From: Telmatactis stephensoni
Taxonomy: Eukaryota; Cnidaria; Anthozoa; Actiniaria; Isophelliidae
Assembly: GCA_029948255.1 (NCBI GenBank)
Contig: JALIZF010001704.1
Span: forward strand, 248,001-312,000
Length of the DNA: 64,000 bases
Reading direction: 5' to 3'
Shown: one piece after another, positions 13,701 to 28,700 of the stretch
Position numbering within the stretch: position 1 is the stretch's first letter
Layout: each line of letters opens with the position of its first letter
Program-made: the position numbers and the translations under genes
Notes under the pieces: model-generated
Seen by the model: only the letters and a program-made list of their open reading frames with translations
Told to the model about the DNA's origin: nothing
Database searches by the model: none

Positions 13701-16700
13701 CTCACTTCGAGAAACACTGTTCGGAAGATCCCTTGCTTTTAATTGCCAACTACGTTGTTCAAACTTTGACGGCAAAATAAACAACTCTGGATGTTGATAT
13801 AATCGTCCGTTTTAACATAAACCTCAAAACACATTTTCACGTTATTTATTAACACCGGAAAACATGCTTTTTCTATATCTCTTCTCTTTTCTGTAATCTG
13901 TCACAAAAAATTGGACCTAGTTTTTGTGATTTTCATTGTGTTTTCCATCTTCCATCTGACGATCCGAACTGCAGTCGTTTGTTTTTTGGTCTACCAACAG
14001 AAACAGACTTTTTTCTTCTGCTCGACCGAACAGCATCGATGGTATTTATGCAAATTTTTAGAATTGTCCAGCCTCCCGCACCTAACGGCAAAACACTGTA
14101 CCGATTGCATGTGTTACACAACAGAATTATACGAATTATCCTTCGACATTTTTGAGAATATATTTTACTCATTTTGCATGTATCTTTAACATTTTGAAAT
14201 ATATCTATCTTAGGTTATATCTATATCCATTCAACATGGTTCACTGAGGTTTTATTATTGTATTATTATCGTGTAATTAATCAAGGTGTCTTGGTGTTGG
14301 GTAAGTCTTTTCAGGTTTTCCCTTTCTTCTAAGTTATTTGCTTTTGCTACTTGCTATTTAGCACTCCCCAAGCTTTCCACATGTTCCTGTTTACTTTTAG
14401 GTGATTTTCGGCAACGTAACATTGAACTGAGGTGCACCTGCTGTGGGCGTAAGCTCTAGTTGGAGAACGCACTCCCCCTGTTCACCTACGATGCCTTGAC
14501 ACCTTTTTCAACTTTAGAACATAAGTTTTTGGAAGGAGTACTGAACTCATCATGGAAATATCTATACCAATCGTAGCAGAATAATTTTTACTTTGCATTG
14601 TTGTAAGTTTCATATATTTCTATGGTAAGAACAGTACCCCTTCCTTTGATAAGAGTTTTTCGATAAACAGGTTCATTTCACAATCCGTACAGGGAGAAAT
14701 GATCCTCGTTGCTACGAGCATTAACCAATCATGGTCCTCGTAGAAATGACGTCAAATCTTGCCTGTCAATCAACTAGTTTTGTTACTTAAGCTTGTGAAC
14801 TGCTATAGCTTATTTAATTGAAGTTGGAGTTGAACTGAAGTTGATGTACTGAAGAGTACTAGCAATAAAACATCAACAAGACACAACACCGTCTCAAGTC
14901 TCTACTGAGCGTCCTTTCACACATGCATGATTGCATTCTTTTATTAGAAGTCAAAACTCATCCAAATTGCCTTTGTAGGTTCTGAAATCCAGTTCAGAAC
15001 GAGAAAGGAAGCTTCATCACTCAAGAGATAATACATACATACATTGATGCCGGCCGTTTGTGATTCTTTCTTCGTAAATTCACTTCCCTCCCGTGAATTC
15101 TTTCTACCGAATGATCATGATGCAAGCCAAGGAAAAACAGCGAGCCTTCAGTGTTTTGAAACAATAACAGTTTCCTTAACAACGCCTTATTCAGAGCCGG
15201 AATAATTTTTAGATGGTTTTCCAGCTTTTTCCTATTTATGAATTTTAAGAGTTGTTTTACTTACAGATATTCGAGGCTCTTTGAATTAGCACCTGAGAAA
15301 TCACTGTTTAGAAGACGCGATATTCTGTTCTTTACAAGTTGTCTACAGTTAAGATGGCAAAAAATTAATAAGAAGTGAGGCTAGACGAAATTCATCAAAC
15401 TAAGAAAAGATCAGAAGAAACAAAGGAGGGATAGAAGGGAGAAAGGGAGGGGGAGGGAGAAGGGAAGAAAGGGTGGAAGAAAGAGGATTCAGGTAAGAAT
15501 CGAAAGGAAGGAATGGTTAGTTGCAGACAGATAGAGAGGCCGACGCACACACAATTGGACGAATAAAAAGATGAAACTGAGAGAATTAAGGACGAATGAA
15601 AAAGAACTGATACTTTAACTTACAGCGCTGTTGTTTCTTTTGGAAGTTTCCCTGGAATAGCTGCTAACGAGACGTCTTTCTTTGAACTAATGACTACTCC
15701 AGAACCTTTAGGTGATGAAAAAGAGTCACAATCACATCCAACAGGACAACCTAAGATCAGATAAAAATTAAACTGTTAATGTAGACTCTTTGCATAAAAA
15801 ATGAGAGTAAACTAAAGAAAAGTATTCAGTCTTCAGGGTCCGGTTGCTCGGAGGCGGGTTAGGGGTAACACAGGTTTAAGTTTCAAGAAAATCTTAACTT
15901 CGATATTAACCCGATATTAACCCTTGGGTGAACGCTAACCGACCTTCGGTATTTCCAAGGTTGACGATCAAAACAAACCTTTGTATGACATACAAGTTTC
16001 GTTCGCTCTTTCATTTTCTGAAAAATAAAAAAGCATCCTTGTTGTCATTTGCAAATTTTAGCCTTTTCATCTTCCACTAAATACTCCAAATATCAGTACA
16101 AATGAATAACGGAAGACGTCAACCATTCGTCAGTATATGTCAGAATCTCTGAATCCAGTCCTCAGCCATTATCCCAAAGTATTGGTCCTTCAATTCAGGT
16201 TGGTCATCATGCCATTTTCACCATTACCCAAAAGACCCAACCTTCTGATAGAGCTTAAGTGCTTATTTGCAATTAAAATCTTGAAGATATATTAGTAATT
16301 ATAAGAGATTTTGAGAAGTTTTGAAGTAAGTCAAGACTTCGCTGATAGTCAATTGATCAAATATGTGAATGAATATGATGTAAGTGCGGACTCAATTTCA
16401 TTTTAAATTTCAATTGATGAAACGCTCGGAAGAAGGCTTTTACGTTATTAACACTTGTGTAATTAGGATGCGCCAAATAACCAACTATAAGAGCATGTGA
16501 CATCCTTATATATATAAAATTGTTTATCCCATATCTGCACTGGTAGAGTTTGGGCGATCATTGACATGATCTTATCTATATGGTTCCATTTAGTGCTAGT
16601 TTATAGAATTTGTCGGCTGTGATTTTCTGTTCTTTCAATACATGCAGCTAAGCTGCATGTGCGTCCATTAAAGGAGTCCTGAACGATGATCTGTCACTTA

Positions 16701-19700
16701 TTGTTTAAGGATATTTTGAGGAGCTTACTTGGAATAGCCTCGTATTTTACTTTAAATCCTGATCTTTCTACTTTATTGTTACTCTTGAATGATACAATCA
16801 TTGTATTGCCTGAAGACTCGACAAACTCAGGATATCTACGACCACAATATTTCCCAATCATCTTCTTGCCATCATGTACAGATACATAATCCCTGCGACA
16901 GGCTGGATGGTCTTCAAGCTCAAAATACAAGAAATAAAGCCGAATGATGTACTTGGAATCAACTTGTATGTGCCACGTACAGTTAGTGTTGGGGTCGTAC
17001 GTAGAGGGGTAGAGAGGGGAACTAAGACTACCATTCAACGACTTTCTTGTTTCGTCACATACTGTTGAAATACAAAGATATATTAAAACAAGAAGTAAAT
17101 GCACTTGGGCAAAATTGCCTGTTTTGTGACAAACTGTATATAATTCAAGTCTGCACAACGAAACATAAAACCTCGTGGGGACGTTTTATCTGCCATAATG
17201 AGTATATCAGTTTTTTGTCTGAGTAAAAGCATGCGCCAACTTTCTATAACAATTAATATTAGAGTGAACTAGTTGTTGAGGTACTATTGTTGCAAATAGT
17301 ATTCCAGTAAGTTGACCTAAGTTTTGGTAAGTTGATAGCAACCTCGTTGAGTCCAAGCCCAGCAAGAAATTTCAACCAGACAGCATCTTTTGAGTACTGA
17401 AAACGGTAACACGCCTTGGTACAGGTTCAATATAGAAATGGTGTTGTATAACTTTACCTGGATGCTGTGTAGAACTACAGACGCCATCCTTGACGTGGAT
17501 TCCTTTTACAGCGATAAAACCAGGAGTATTTCCTGCACGACCTTCAAATTGAAGCTACGCAAAAGAAGAAATGAGGATATTAATACTGTAGCGCGGGCTT
17601 CCTGTGTGGACCGCCCCAGGGAATTGTGGGTGGGGTTCACCCGAATTTAGGGCAGGAACGCACGCCGACTGGGGAGTCGTAACGTGTCACGCGTGAGAGA
17701 AACGTTCGGTGTTGGATTGTATGCTGGTCCCACAAAACTGAAAGGACAACTGGTTCCTGAACTGAAATAATAAAAGTTGCAGTAATCAAATAACCAAATG
17801 TCGGACTGATTACCGATTAGTAAGTGTCGGGGTTTTCACAGCAACATTGTACAGGGGGCCTGGGGGAGTCAATCATCATTACTATCCACTGTGCACGCGC
17901 ATCGATATAAAATCGTGCCAACAATTCTGGCAATGATTGTAGACACCCCTTGCGTAAACGTTGCATAAACGGTGATGTATTAGCTAGTACCTAAATAAAA
18001 AATTGGTGAAGAAAAATGGTGAAGAAAAGCATGAAGTGGCTGATAAAGGACTTTTTAAAGTTATAGGCATGTGAGGATTACCTTGAATTCAGAAACTCCC
18101 GAAATGACGACCTCGATATTCTTCCACTTATTTCGTCCACTTGTTTCATTAATGATCCAAACCAGTCTCGGTTGGTAATTATCCAGCTTTAGTAGCTGAT
18201 AGATTCGTAGTGTTTGTTTAACTGGGCTATATATAATAAAACTGAACCGTAGGCATATTTTTTGGTGACTTGGTGATCTGTTAAACAGTGGGCTTTCATA
18301 GGTCGCATCTGTCGATGTTTTCATGTTACTTCTTGATAGATTTAGCATAATGCGCGGACCTGAGCATGAAGATGAATTAAGAATACGGATTATGGTATAA
18401 GAAGTTATGCCACGACATTTACTCCGACTCTATGCCCATTAGATCCCATCCTTCCAACAAATTTCTAAAAGTACGTGAAGTAATAAAATTCAAAAACGAA
18501 ACCAAACATGCAATATAAGCTTGCCTCCATAAAAGCTTTCAATGATAACAAATTAAATTAATTAATGCGATTACCTTCAAGATCGTTACATGTAGCTGGG
18601 CGTTTTATTTGCACTTGGCCAACAAATGATTGACGTAACGAGGTCCATGAAACAACAGGGTGACCAAGCATGGAAGTGGGCGTGTCCCCACATCCAGCAG
18701 CCAACCAGTTTACATCTTCATCAGATACAAATCGACTCCACAAATTAAAGTTATTGATGCTACCGACATATTGTCCAACCCCCTGACCAATCTGTTTGCT
18801 CTGTGTTGTTGTTAGGCCAATAAGAAGTTCTCCACCACCTAGTTGCAAACATTATTAGTATTAGTACACATAAAAATTATCATTAAAACCCGCACGCCTT
18901 TTCCATTATACTTCTCATTCATATTCTTTTGTACTACATTGTTTATAGTTTTACTCTACCCAGTTGCAATCTGTACACTGATGATGGCAGCAGGCCGGCC
19001 GAAACTTGTCTGCTAAAATTAAGATATAATCGTTTTGTTTTTCTAAAACTATTGACCAATTTTCAAGACTATTAAATCATTTCTAGTGAAGGTGGCCCGT
19101 ACCTATTGATTGTTTGTCATGCATGACTTTCGTGAAATTCCACACGGGATTTAGACTCAGATGCAATTGGATTCAGAGAACTACTGTCTTTATTCCCGAA
19201 AGTCTAGCTAGATCCCGTGCGGAATTTTGCAACAGATAGTAAGGTGTTGTTTTGAATAAATTAACAAACCATAAGGGCTTTACCTTGGCAGCTCAAACGT
19301 CGGCCTGATGTATACGTAGTTGCTTACTTTTGAACACTTACTGAATTATACCTAGCGCAGCAAAGACAGCGACACTTTGGAGTAGGTATGTTAACATCTT
19401 GTTCTATATCCCACACTAGAAAATTTCAGGAAACAATTCGACAGAATTTGAAGAAGTCGAGGTACTGCAAATTCGCAACGTTCACCTCGTGGTCACAAAA
19501 ATTACTTCCCAAGTTTGCTTGAGGATAACATGGGCGTTTAGCTTCTCATGTCTCCATATTGTGTTCACGTTACAATAGGCATTTGTCTTTCTTACAGCAG
19601 ATATGTTTCTCGATGGTTTTGAAATTTTATTGAGATTTTGGCGGTAGTTTTGACTACATAATTTTACGTCCTAAAAGGCAGCGCAATTTTGTATCGCAAC

Positions 19701-22700
19701 TTCTAAGGATTAAATTGGCGCGATATACATGCTTTATGTATTCCTCTATGCTTTTCTACCTGATTAATGAAATTATTTCCTATAGGAAAAAACTCACCTT
19801 AGATTTTTGGATGACCAATTTTTCTCATAAAGCCATTTTCTAAATCGTCTGATATTTCAACGTATTTGATCCAATTCACAGAAAAATAATTACCGGTACA
19901 AAGTTCAAGGCTTGAAGACAAATGGCTGCAAATTTCTCAGAAATTGGACAAGGTTTTGATGTAAAAGGACGCAACTGAAATTCGTGCCTGACAAACAAAT
20001 CAATAGGTACGAGCCACCTTAAGTAACAGTGTGTGTAAGAACTAGGCCACTCTTTATTCTGCTGCGTTTCGTCCTCCCTATACACTACAATGTCTCTAGA
20101 ATGTTCAACCCATGTTCAACCTAACACATTTTTTTAAATACAATGTGTAAAAACCCCGTTTTGAAACAATTTTTTCATCCAATCATCGACTAATTAATAC
20201 AGAGAAAATTCTTCACTTAGGGTCTGATTATATGAATCGGGCTGGCCCGGTAAAGCGGGCTGATTTCTTTTCTTTTAATATTAATTTATTTCAATTATTA
20301 TTAATTTATTTCAATCATATAGGCCTACATTTTTCAGTGAATTTAAAATAGGTAGGGCCAAAGCTAGTGGCTAATATGGCAAAAGTGCAGTCAGTGGATT
20401 TGCAATGCAAAACAAAAGAAGCCAGCCCGCTTAAATAACCGGGCCAGCCCGGTTCATATAATCAGGTCCTTAAATGAGCTATCTTATAAAGTTATGGAAG
20501 ACTTTCACGTTCCGAACAATGAGATAAATGGTTTAATCAACACCACAATTAGCACCTTCCTGAATTAATTCCTTGCCGTTTGCCTGCCTATAGTTCTTAA
20601 TCGGAGTATAACTTAAATAATGTCGTTACCAGGAATGATTCTGTCGCTGTACAATTTTTCCCTAAAGCTGACATTTTTGTCAATCATCAGATGGTAGAAG
20701 GATTCTTCAACATTCCGTCGAAGACAAACATGATGCCATGTGCCATCATTATACTTATAGGCGGTATTAATTCTGAAATAGAAATCATGAACGTGTATTG
20801 AAAACAATATAGATAATAATTACATTCTAATGATGCACTGCACTTGCCGCATACATATTGTCTTGCACCACTCTAGAAATAGATAAACTTTACTTCACAC
20901 TATACTACTGACATGTATAGGTCAAGGTCAAGGTCAAGGTCAAATTTTATTTACAGAAACCACAATACAGATTTACATTACTGATGTTATAGGCATAAAA
21001 TAAGCTAGACAATATACATACTCAAGGGACCGCGGAGACGGGGGACTGGGGAATCTATAGCCCCCCCCCCCCCCCCCCCCCCAACTTACTGCCCTACCTA
21101 GTCAAATGTTCTGTTTGAAAACGTTTTGAGTGGTGGTAGTTTAGCGGTCTACTATAATGTCAAATGCTAGCCCCCACACTAGCCCCCCAGCTGAGTATTT
21201 GGGGGTGAAAGATGAATTAACGTGATCATGAAACCATTACTTCTTCAAATTGCAGGGAAAACATCTATTTTGATTCATTTCATCAAGAAACGCAAAAATA
21301 TTACAGATAAAACCGTTGCATCGCGACCTTTAACGTCGGTAAGATTTTGTCTTGTCTGATCCGTTCATCTTTCTTGGAGGCGGAGCTTACATGAACTCAG
21401 GAGGGAGGGAGCGCGGCTCTAGGCTAGCAACCGTCCAGCGACCGTCCAGCTCTGTTGGATTTTGTGACGTCACATCCGCTTTTAACGTGCGAGAAAGCTT
21501 GCAAAAAGTGGTTCAAAAAGTAAATGTGTAAAATATCCAAATTTTACTGGAATTTGTTTTGAAATTGATGGGCTTATGCGGAGAAGGCATACAAGTGTTC
21601 GAAATTGGCTACAAATGTCTTGGACTTGTCAGCTATCTGGCAATTTTTTGGTTCAGAAGTCCATGGTGGAAAATAATCTTGAAGCTCAGTAACTTCAACA
21701 ACAACGAAAATATATAACATCATATTTTGAGATCTATGAAAGTAACACTCATCAAAATAGCAGGTTTGATGAAAAATGTTATAAGGATTCATTGTATGAA
21801 TTTTCAAAGGTTTTGGTTGGCTCAAACTTCATATCAATCCTTTAGAATTTCGAACGGTAATATCAACAACTTGTAGAGATCTTAGCCAATCATCATCGCG
21901 CCATTTTGTTTGTTTTGCACTGCAATAGCTGCCCCAAAACAAAAGCCATTGCGGAGTATTAAAGCAGTGCACTCTCTATTATATTCAAAATGTTTACACA
22001 TAACAAGTTAAGCAGCACGTACCTTCTTCTATCGTGGACAACTAGACGCAGTCTTCTATAATCTATGAGTCCAATAGCCAAAAACAGATTACTGTTTGAC
22101 AGGTTTCTTGTCCGGTACAGAAAGGCTGTTCCTGCGTTAGCTTTGTCAGCGGTCTTTGCCCACATACATACTGTATATGATGAAAGGTCAGGTATTCCGT
22201 CAGTGATATTGATGTAACTGGAATGGCCCTCAGTAAAATCCATTTCATAATTGTTGACGGATGTTTCTGTATCTGTGAAAAAAGGTAATTAGTTTGCACT
22301 GGTTACAACTACAGGTGCGAGTCATTAGAATGATTTGATAAAACAACAACAACAACAATCTTACAAACAAATATTCTCTTAAAACGTTCAGTAACGCACT
22401 ATAGCTTTCTCATTACAATGATCAAAGGCATGGTAGCCTTGACCATGGCTCGATTCCTTAATATTTTGCAGTTGGGTGTGAAAAGCTCCTTCTTCAATTG
22501 GTTCGAATCGAGATCTAAAAATAGTTAGCGGCAGCACGACAGATTTGGTTGCCAAGGTTTTGTAAAAATCGCGCGCGGAGCGCGGAGTCTCCGTCTCCGG
22601 ATTATGTTCTCCTGGTGCAGGGTAGTATGACCGTATGAACACGGGTTACCTGTGTTGATTTTCCAATTTGTGCCATTAAGTATGTTGTCAACCACAAGTT

Positions 22701-25700
22701 TCATGGTCCTCACTTCGTTAGCCTTTCCTCGTATCCATTGGTTACTTGTTGTACTTTTCCAGCCACACCAACCATCTTCTACACTATTACACTCATGTGA
22801 TACTATAAAGTAGACCAATACAATGTCACATTTAAAATCCCCGTAACACATGATAACACCACCAACCATCCTGTACACTATTACATTGATGTGATACTAT
22901 AAAATAAACCAATACAATGTCACATTTAAAGATCCCATAACACAACATAACACACCAACCATCTTGTACACTATTACACACTCATGTGATACTATAAAAT
23001 AAACCAATACAATGTCACATTTAAAGATCACGTAACACAAGATAACACACCACAAGAGACCATAATACTAAGAGAGCGACTAAGGCTATTTTAGTAACTT
23101 TGCCAACGCGCGAGCAAGGCTCTCAAGCAATAAAATTTGATTTAATTTTTGACGTGCGCGCGGACGGGACCGTTTGTTTTCGGCATTTGAATTCTATTGT
23201 TTAAGAACCTTGTGCGCGCGCGATGGCGAAATTACTAAAAATAGCCTTGGTCGCCGCGAACATCGCACAGACATCAATACTGAGTTTTGCTCTCTTTATA
23301 GTATTATGGTGTCTTGCATTGCACACCAATAATCCTGCACACTTTAACACATGCTAAAAAGCATGCCAATGGATAGTCATCTAAAGTTCCTGTTACATTT
23401 CCAAAATATTTTTTTAGTAAAGTGTTATTAGTAGAACGTGTAAACAAAAAATACGCAGAAATCTTCACTCGTTTCAAACTCCACACGCTTGTACACGATC
23501 GTATATTGAGGGTTGCTGGGGCTGAAGGATTCGTCCGTTCTGGTAACGCCAGTCTTAAGTCAAATATGTCAAATGTGATAAAACTTCTCTTCAATTTCGT
23601 TGTCAGCTCTAAATACCTTTGCAGAGACCCCATTTTCTGTCAGTGTCATAATTGGCTGTTGTGGCACACCAAACAAGGTTAAAAGACGTTTGACATGAAT
23701 GATAGACTTTTCCTCCAAAAATGAAAGGAAACACACAGCAATCACCTGTCGTTGTCTGACGGATTTGACAGTATGTTCGGGTAGGACCTTGAATTAAATT
23801 AAAAATAAACATAAATAGATTAAATCAAATAAATGATTATTAAGATCAGATAACTGTCTTAATTTTGAATTGCTAATCCAATTCTAATTCCTTCCAATGT
23901 ATTCCCTCAGGCTACGAACGATGGAGCTTCTTTACTGGTAGCCCAAGTAAATGCAACACGTTGGGTTTGCAAGCTGTTATCAAAGGTTTCAAAGGTTATT
24001 TATTTTCCACATTGGTTTACATTTAAATACGATAATATTATATTTTTACACTAAATTTGTGGAGGTTGCAAGAGAACAACCGTAGGGGTTATACTAGCTC
24101 TTGCAACCTAAGTGCATGTCCATTGTACTATAGAGTGATTTTCGTTTGCCGTTTGGCCAGAAAGCTATAAAATATTTGCCCATAGGCTGCACGGCGCGCA
24201 CACTGTCTTCGTCATCGTCCTTTTCAAATCGTTCGTTTTCAAGTTAGCCACACATATAACAATTTCCATCGGTTTAACTCTTATCTACAGTTATTGGATG
24301 CAAAAATGAGCATGAACGGATCAGTGGACTTGTTATATGAAAATATTTTGTCAAATGTACAAGATTACCGTATCATTTAGTTGGCTTTGCTGTTGAGTTA
24401 GATTAATGGACCAGAAATTAAAGTCCCTATGACGGATAATATTTTATTTTCAAACTCAGTTCTTGATAGAAAGCATAGTAAAAATCTTTTAATCTTGTTT
24501 TTCCTCACTCCATATTTTCTGAGATATAAAGGTTTCAAATTTCAAAATGCAAATGTGATGACGTAAGAGGAGTAATCATTTATTATACAAAAACAAGAGA
24601 ATTTAAATTACTTGTATTTTTCCATTTGTAACTCATTTCCATTGGCAAAGCCTGTTGTTTAGTAAAAAATCTGGCTCTCGAATTGAAGTCCTCTTTTTGT
24701 AAAACCCATGAGAAGTTTGCAGTGTTGCCTCCTCTTACGCCATCAAATTTGCATTTTGACATTCTCGAGTATATTAAGGCCTGGGTCAATCACTAATTGT
24801 ATAAATTTTGGATAAAAAAATATTTTGAAGACAAAGAACATCTAAATGAACGTTTTTCTTCTATAAGTTACTAAACTCGACGTCCTTAAATTTTTGAGGG
24901 TACTTTTAAGATGTCACGTGACCTGATGACGTCACAGTGATGAAATATTGTATTGTAAACTTCAAAGCAAAATGCGGTCGTGGGTATAACCCCAGTCTTG
25001 AAAGTAACCATGCTTAACTATGAGCCTTAATGTGCTTCCAAACAAACAACCTGGAAAACCTGACTACAGTTTTTCTTTAGTGAGATAAAGCCCAAAACAG
25101 GTCACGTGACTTTTACATATTTCTTTTAAAAATGGAAAAACTCAACAATGTAAAGTGGATGACAAGTTTTTCGGGCTGTATGTTGTGAAGCACATCCAGG
25201 CTCACAGTTAAGCATGGTTACTTTGAAGTCTTAAGTAATACCCGCGACCGCATTTTGCTTTGAAGTTTACAACACAATATTTGATCACTGTGACGTCATC
25301 AGGTCACGTGACATCATAAACGTACCCTCAAAAAATTAAGGACGTCGAGTTTAGTAACTTATGGAGGAAAAAAGTTGATTTAGATGTTCTATGTCTTCAA
25401 AATCATTTTTATCCGAGTTTTAAGTAATTAACGATTGACCCAGGCCTTAATATACTCGAGTTTGAAACCTTCACATCTCAGAAAATAGGGGGTAAGGAAA
25501 ACCTGGGTAAAAAGATCTTCACTATGCTCTCTAAAAATAACTAAGTTTGAAAATAAAAAAATATGTGTCATAAGGACTTTAAAACTTTTAGATGGAAAGC
25601 GCTGTTATACTTACTGTAGAGGAAACGCATCTCACTGTCAGACAAGGACCAATAAAATACCATAAGATCCCTCATAAGTCCATGAAAATATTCTTTTTTT

Positions 25701-28700
25701 ATCTTATAGATCCCAATTTCGTAATGGGTATGGTTAGTGACCCTGAGATTTACATTTTTGACGTCACTAGGGACAGTCGCTGCTATATAGGGCTGTCCAT
25801 CCCTGTAGGTGGTAAGCAGTCTTTTTGGGGGATTCCATGTAACTCCTACCATGGTCCATTTTCTATTGGGTATGGTACTGCAGGAAAAACAAATGAAACA
25901 GCTGCTTGTATTGTGGTTCTACCTTTTATCTCATTATTGTAGTTCACGCTTTTAAAAAATATAGGACAATTCAAATTGTATATATCTATGTTATTGACCG
26001 AGCACGAAGTCCGGTTCTTTTTTGCATGCATGGCGCTGTGCATGTACATTTGCAAAAAAGAACGAGACCAAATATCCTCCTATCCGGACCGAACAAATGA
26101 CAAAATGACAAAAATTTATATTAGAAATTTCGATATTTATATGATAAACAGAAAATACCGTGGAAAGTGCTTTGTACAGTTTTTATTCACTCCTCACTTG
26201 CTCGTTCCTCGCTCGTTCGTTTTATGATACTTCACAACTCGTGAATAAAAACCGTACATACGCGCGCACTTTCCATGAACTATCCTCTATTATCTTTTCA
26301 AAATTGTACAAAGTTTATTCTAAAATGAGGGTCATTTGATTTTTTGCTGTATTTTTCACTCATGTCAACTGTTAGCTTTTTAAACGAAACAAATCGAGAG
26401 AAAACAGACAAGAAAAGCGTAAAAAAGTGTTAGTGCCGGTCCGGAATGCCGTCCGTACTGCAGGACTCTGACGGAAAACCAATTAGATTTTCTGTCATAT
26501 AATAAAAGGTTTTACTGGTTAAACTAAAGGAAAATATAACTTAAATTCGACTGGTTGGCTCTACCGTCTGACGCAACTGTTTGATACTGCTGCTGTTGTT
26601 GGTGGGGGTTAGATTGGTTTTGAGTTGATTTCTATCCAGTCCAATTCCTTCAGCTTATCCTTACCAACAACTCATAAATCCTCTTGCTGCCCCACTCTCA
26701 GCTCTAAATGGCAAATGCGTGCAGAATTGTCCGCTGAACACATAGGTTGAGAATGCTTGTTTGGGTGGCGGCAACCAATCAGAATAAATGTGGTTAATGC
26801 GCTGTGTATCTCGTACGTTCACCCAGATAACAATTGAAAACGCTCTTGAGTGCAAATCAAGAGCTGGACTTTCTAAATAACCTGATCGACCATTGAAATA
26901 AGCCACAGTGTGTCCACTATCGTGGACATACGACATGGTGCCTATGGTTCTGTGGAGAAATTAAAGAAATAGAAACCATTGATAATTGATAATCGATTGT
27001 GTCCGGTGATTTATATATAAATATATCTTAACTATCTCCAAAAATTTTTGATCAAAAGCCTTTATGTAATGCTGTGGTTACGTTCAAATTGATATTTGCA
27101 TAGGTTGTATAGAACTGGTTCACTATGTTTTGAGCTGGTTCAAATCGGTTCAAATTGAAGTGTATCTAGCGTAGGCCGATCAGGCACCGGAAAGACTTTG
27201 TACTTTAGGAGAGAATATAAAGTACATACTGTTAGGTTGAGCCCTAGTTTTCACGAATGACGGAAGTAGAAGTGAAGCAACATCTCCTTGCTGTTATTCA
27301 CATCAGTGTATAGAAATGCAGCACTGAGTCTGCGTCAGTATGTTGTTTTGTTTCTGCTTCCGCCACTTGTGAAAACCAGGCCTTGTTAGGATCAGGAAAG
27401 ACTTAAATTGTTATTATTTGTTATTGAAAGCTTGTACCAAATCTTGATCATAATGGCTCCGATTTCTTTCCATAATATCTAGTCTATCTTGGAAAAGAGC
27501 TTATGAAAGCTATCGATTCAACCACGTATTTCAATTTATAATCTGAGCACGTTTACGTGCCGATCTAGGTTTTTAAGCATTAAAAACGTTTAATGTACCT
27601 CAAGTCACTTTCTGATCCATTCAATTTCCAGTATCGTTTTGCCCCATGGCCATGGCCCAAGTACTTGTCTCCAACTGACGAAAAATATCACAACCGGTAG
27701 TTTTTATGCACACACACGAACATAAACATTTCGAAGATCTTTGATTGATAATAATAAAATAAACTGAGTAGCACAGAATAGTTACAATAACTAATAAACC
27801 AGTGGCCCTCTTATAAACCAGTGGCCCTCTAGGTAGATTGATGATTGTTTAGTAAAAGAGTTAAAAGTACCAGGGACATTTATAGGCAGAAATGATACTG
27901 ATATTGCTGGGTTGCATGTGACGTCACGCCAGCCATCTTGGATGAACTTCAACAAAAATTAAGATTTCTCATTAGCATCTATTGTTTGTTCATCCAACAT
28001 GGCTACCACTTTTGATATCCCCGAAAGTATGGTTGAAACGCAACAATACGATGGAGTATATTTATCTTGCCATTTTGCGCTTCCAAACGACAACAGTGAA
28101 GCGAAACTAAAACACAACAAAAACACAACAAAAAACCTGGTTTTGGAATTAGACTGCAGGGTTCTGGGCTAAATGTGATGTCATCCAGAAGAAAACTCGA
28201 TGTATATGACGCCTTTTTGCCTTCTATGATTATCTAAAATATAAGATAAAACGCATTCAGAAAGGATGTTTCTATTTTTGTCCCTTTTCATTGGTATCAT
28301 GTCCTCTCCTGCGCCACCTGTCAATGAACTAGCATCCTATACTACTTGTCAAGGAAAAGTCTCCCCCCTCTCTCTAGAGCCCTCCAGATCTTAGTCTGAT
28401 TTTATGTAACTCTTTAGGGAGCGAAGGTTGGGATAACCTTATTAATTCATTTCTGAACATTCAACCAGTACCTGAAAATCCGTCTGGTAAGTCAGTGGTA
28501 GCTGTACATATTGCCAAGTCGTTATCTCTGTTGAACTTCTCCATAAAAGTACTGATTTATTACCAGCGATTAGTCGAACTTTAATCTCACTACCGTAGAT
28601 TTTTCCATTGGAAAGAAAATACCAAAATCTGATGCACTTCAGGTTATGTTGAGTAGAAATCAAGGGACTGGTTATCCTTTCTACTGCTGTACTCAGTGAT

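Noticed and set aside
14680..14920. Possible solo LTR
   Set aside because: No clear TG...CA ends, target duplication or partner; only a vague resemblance.
25592..26227. Plus-strand frames at 25592-25942 and 25906-26227
   Set aside because: Antisense of the LamG exon and of foldback sequence.
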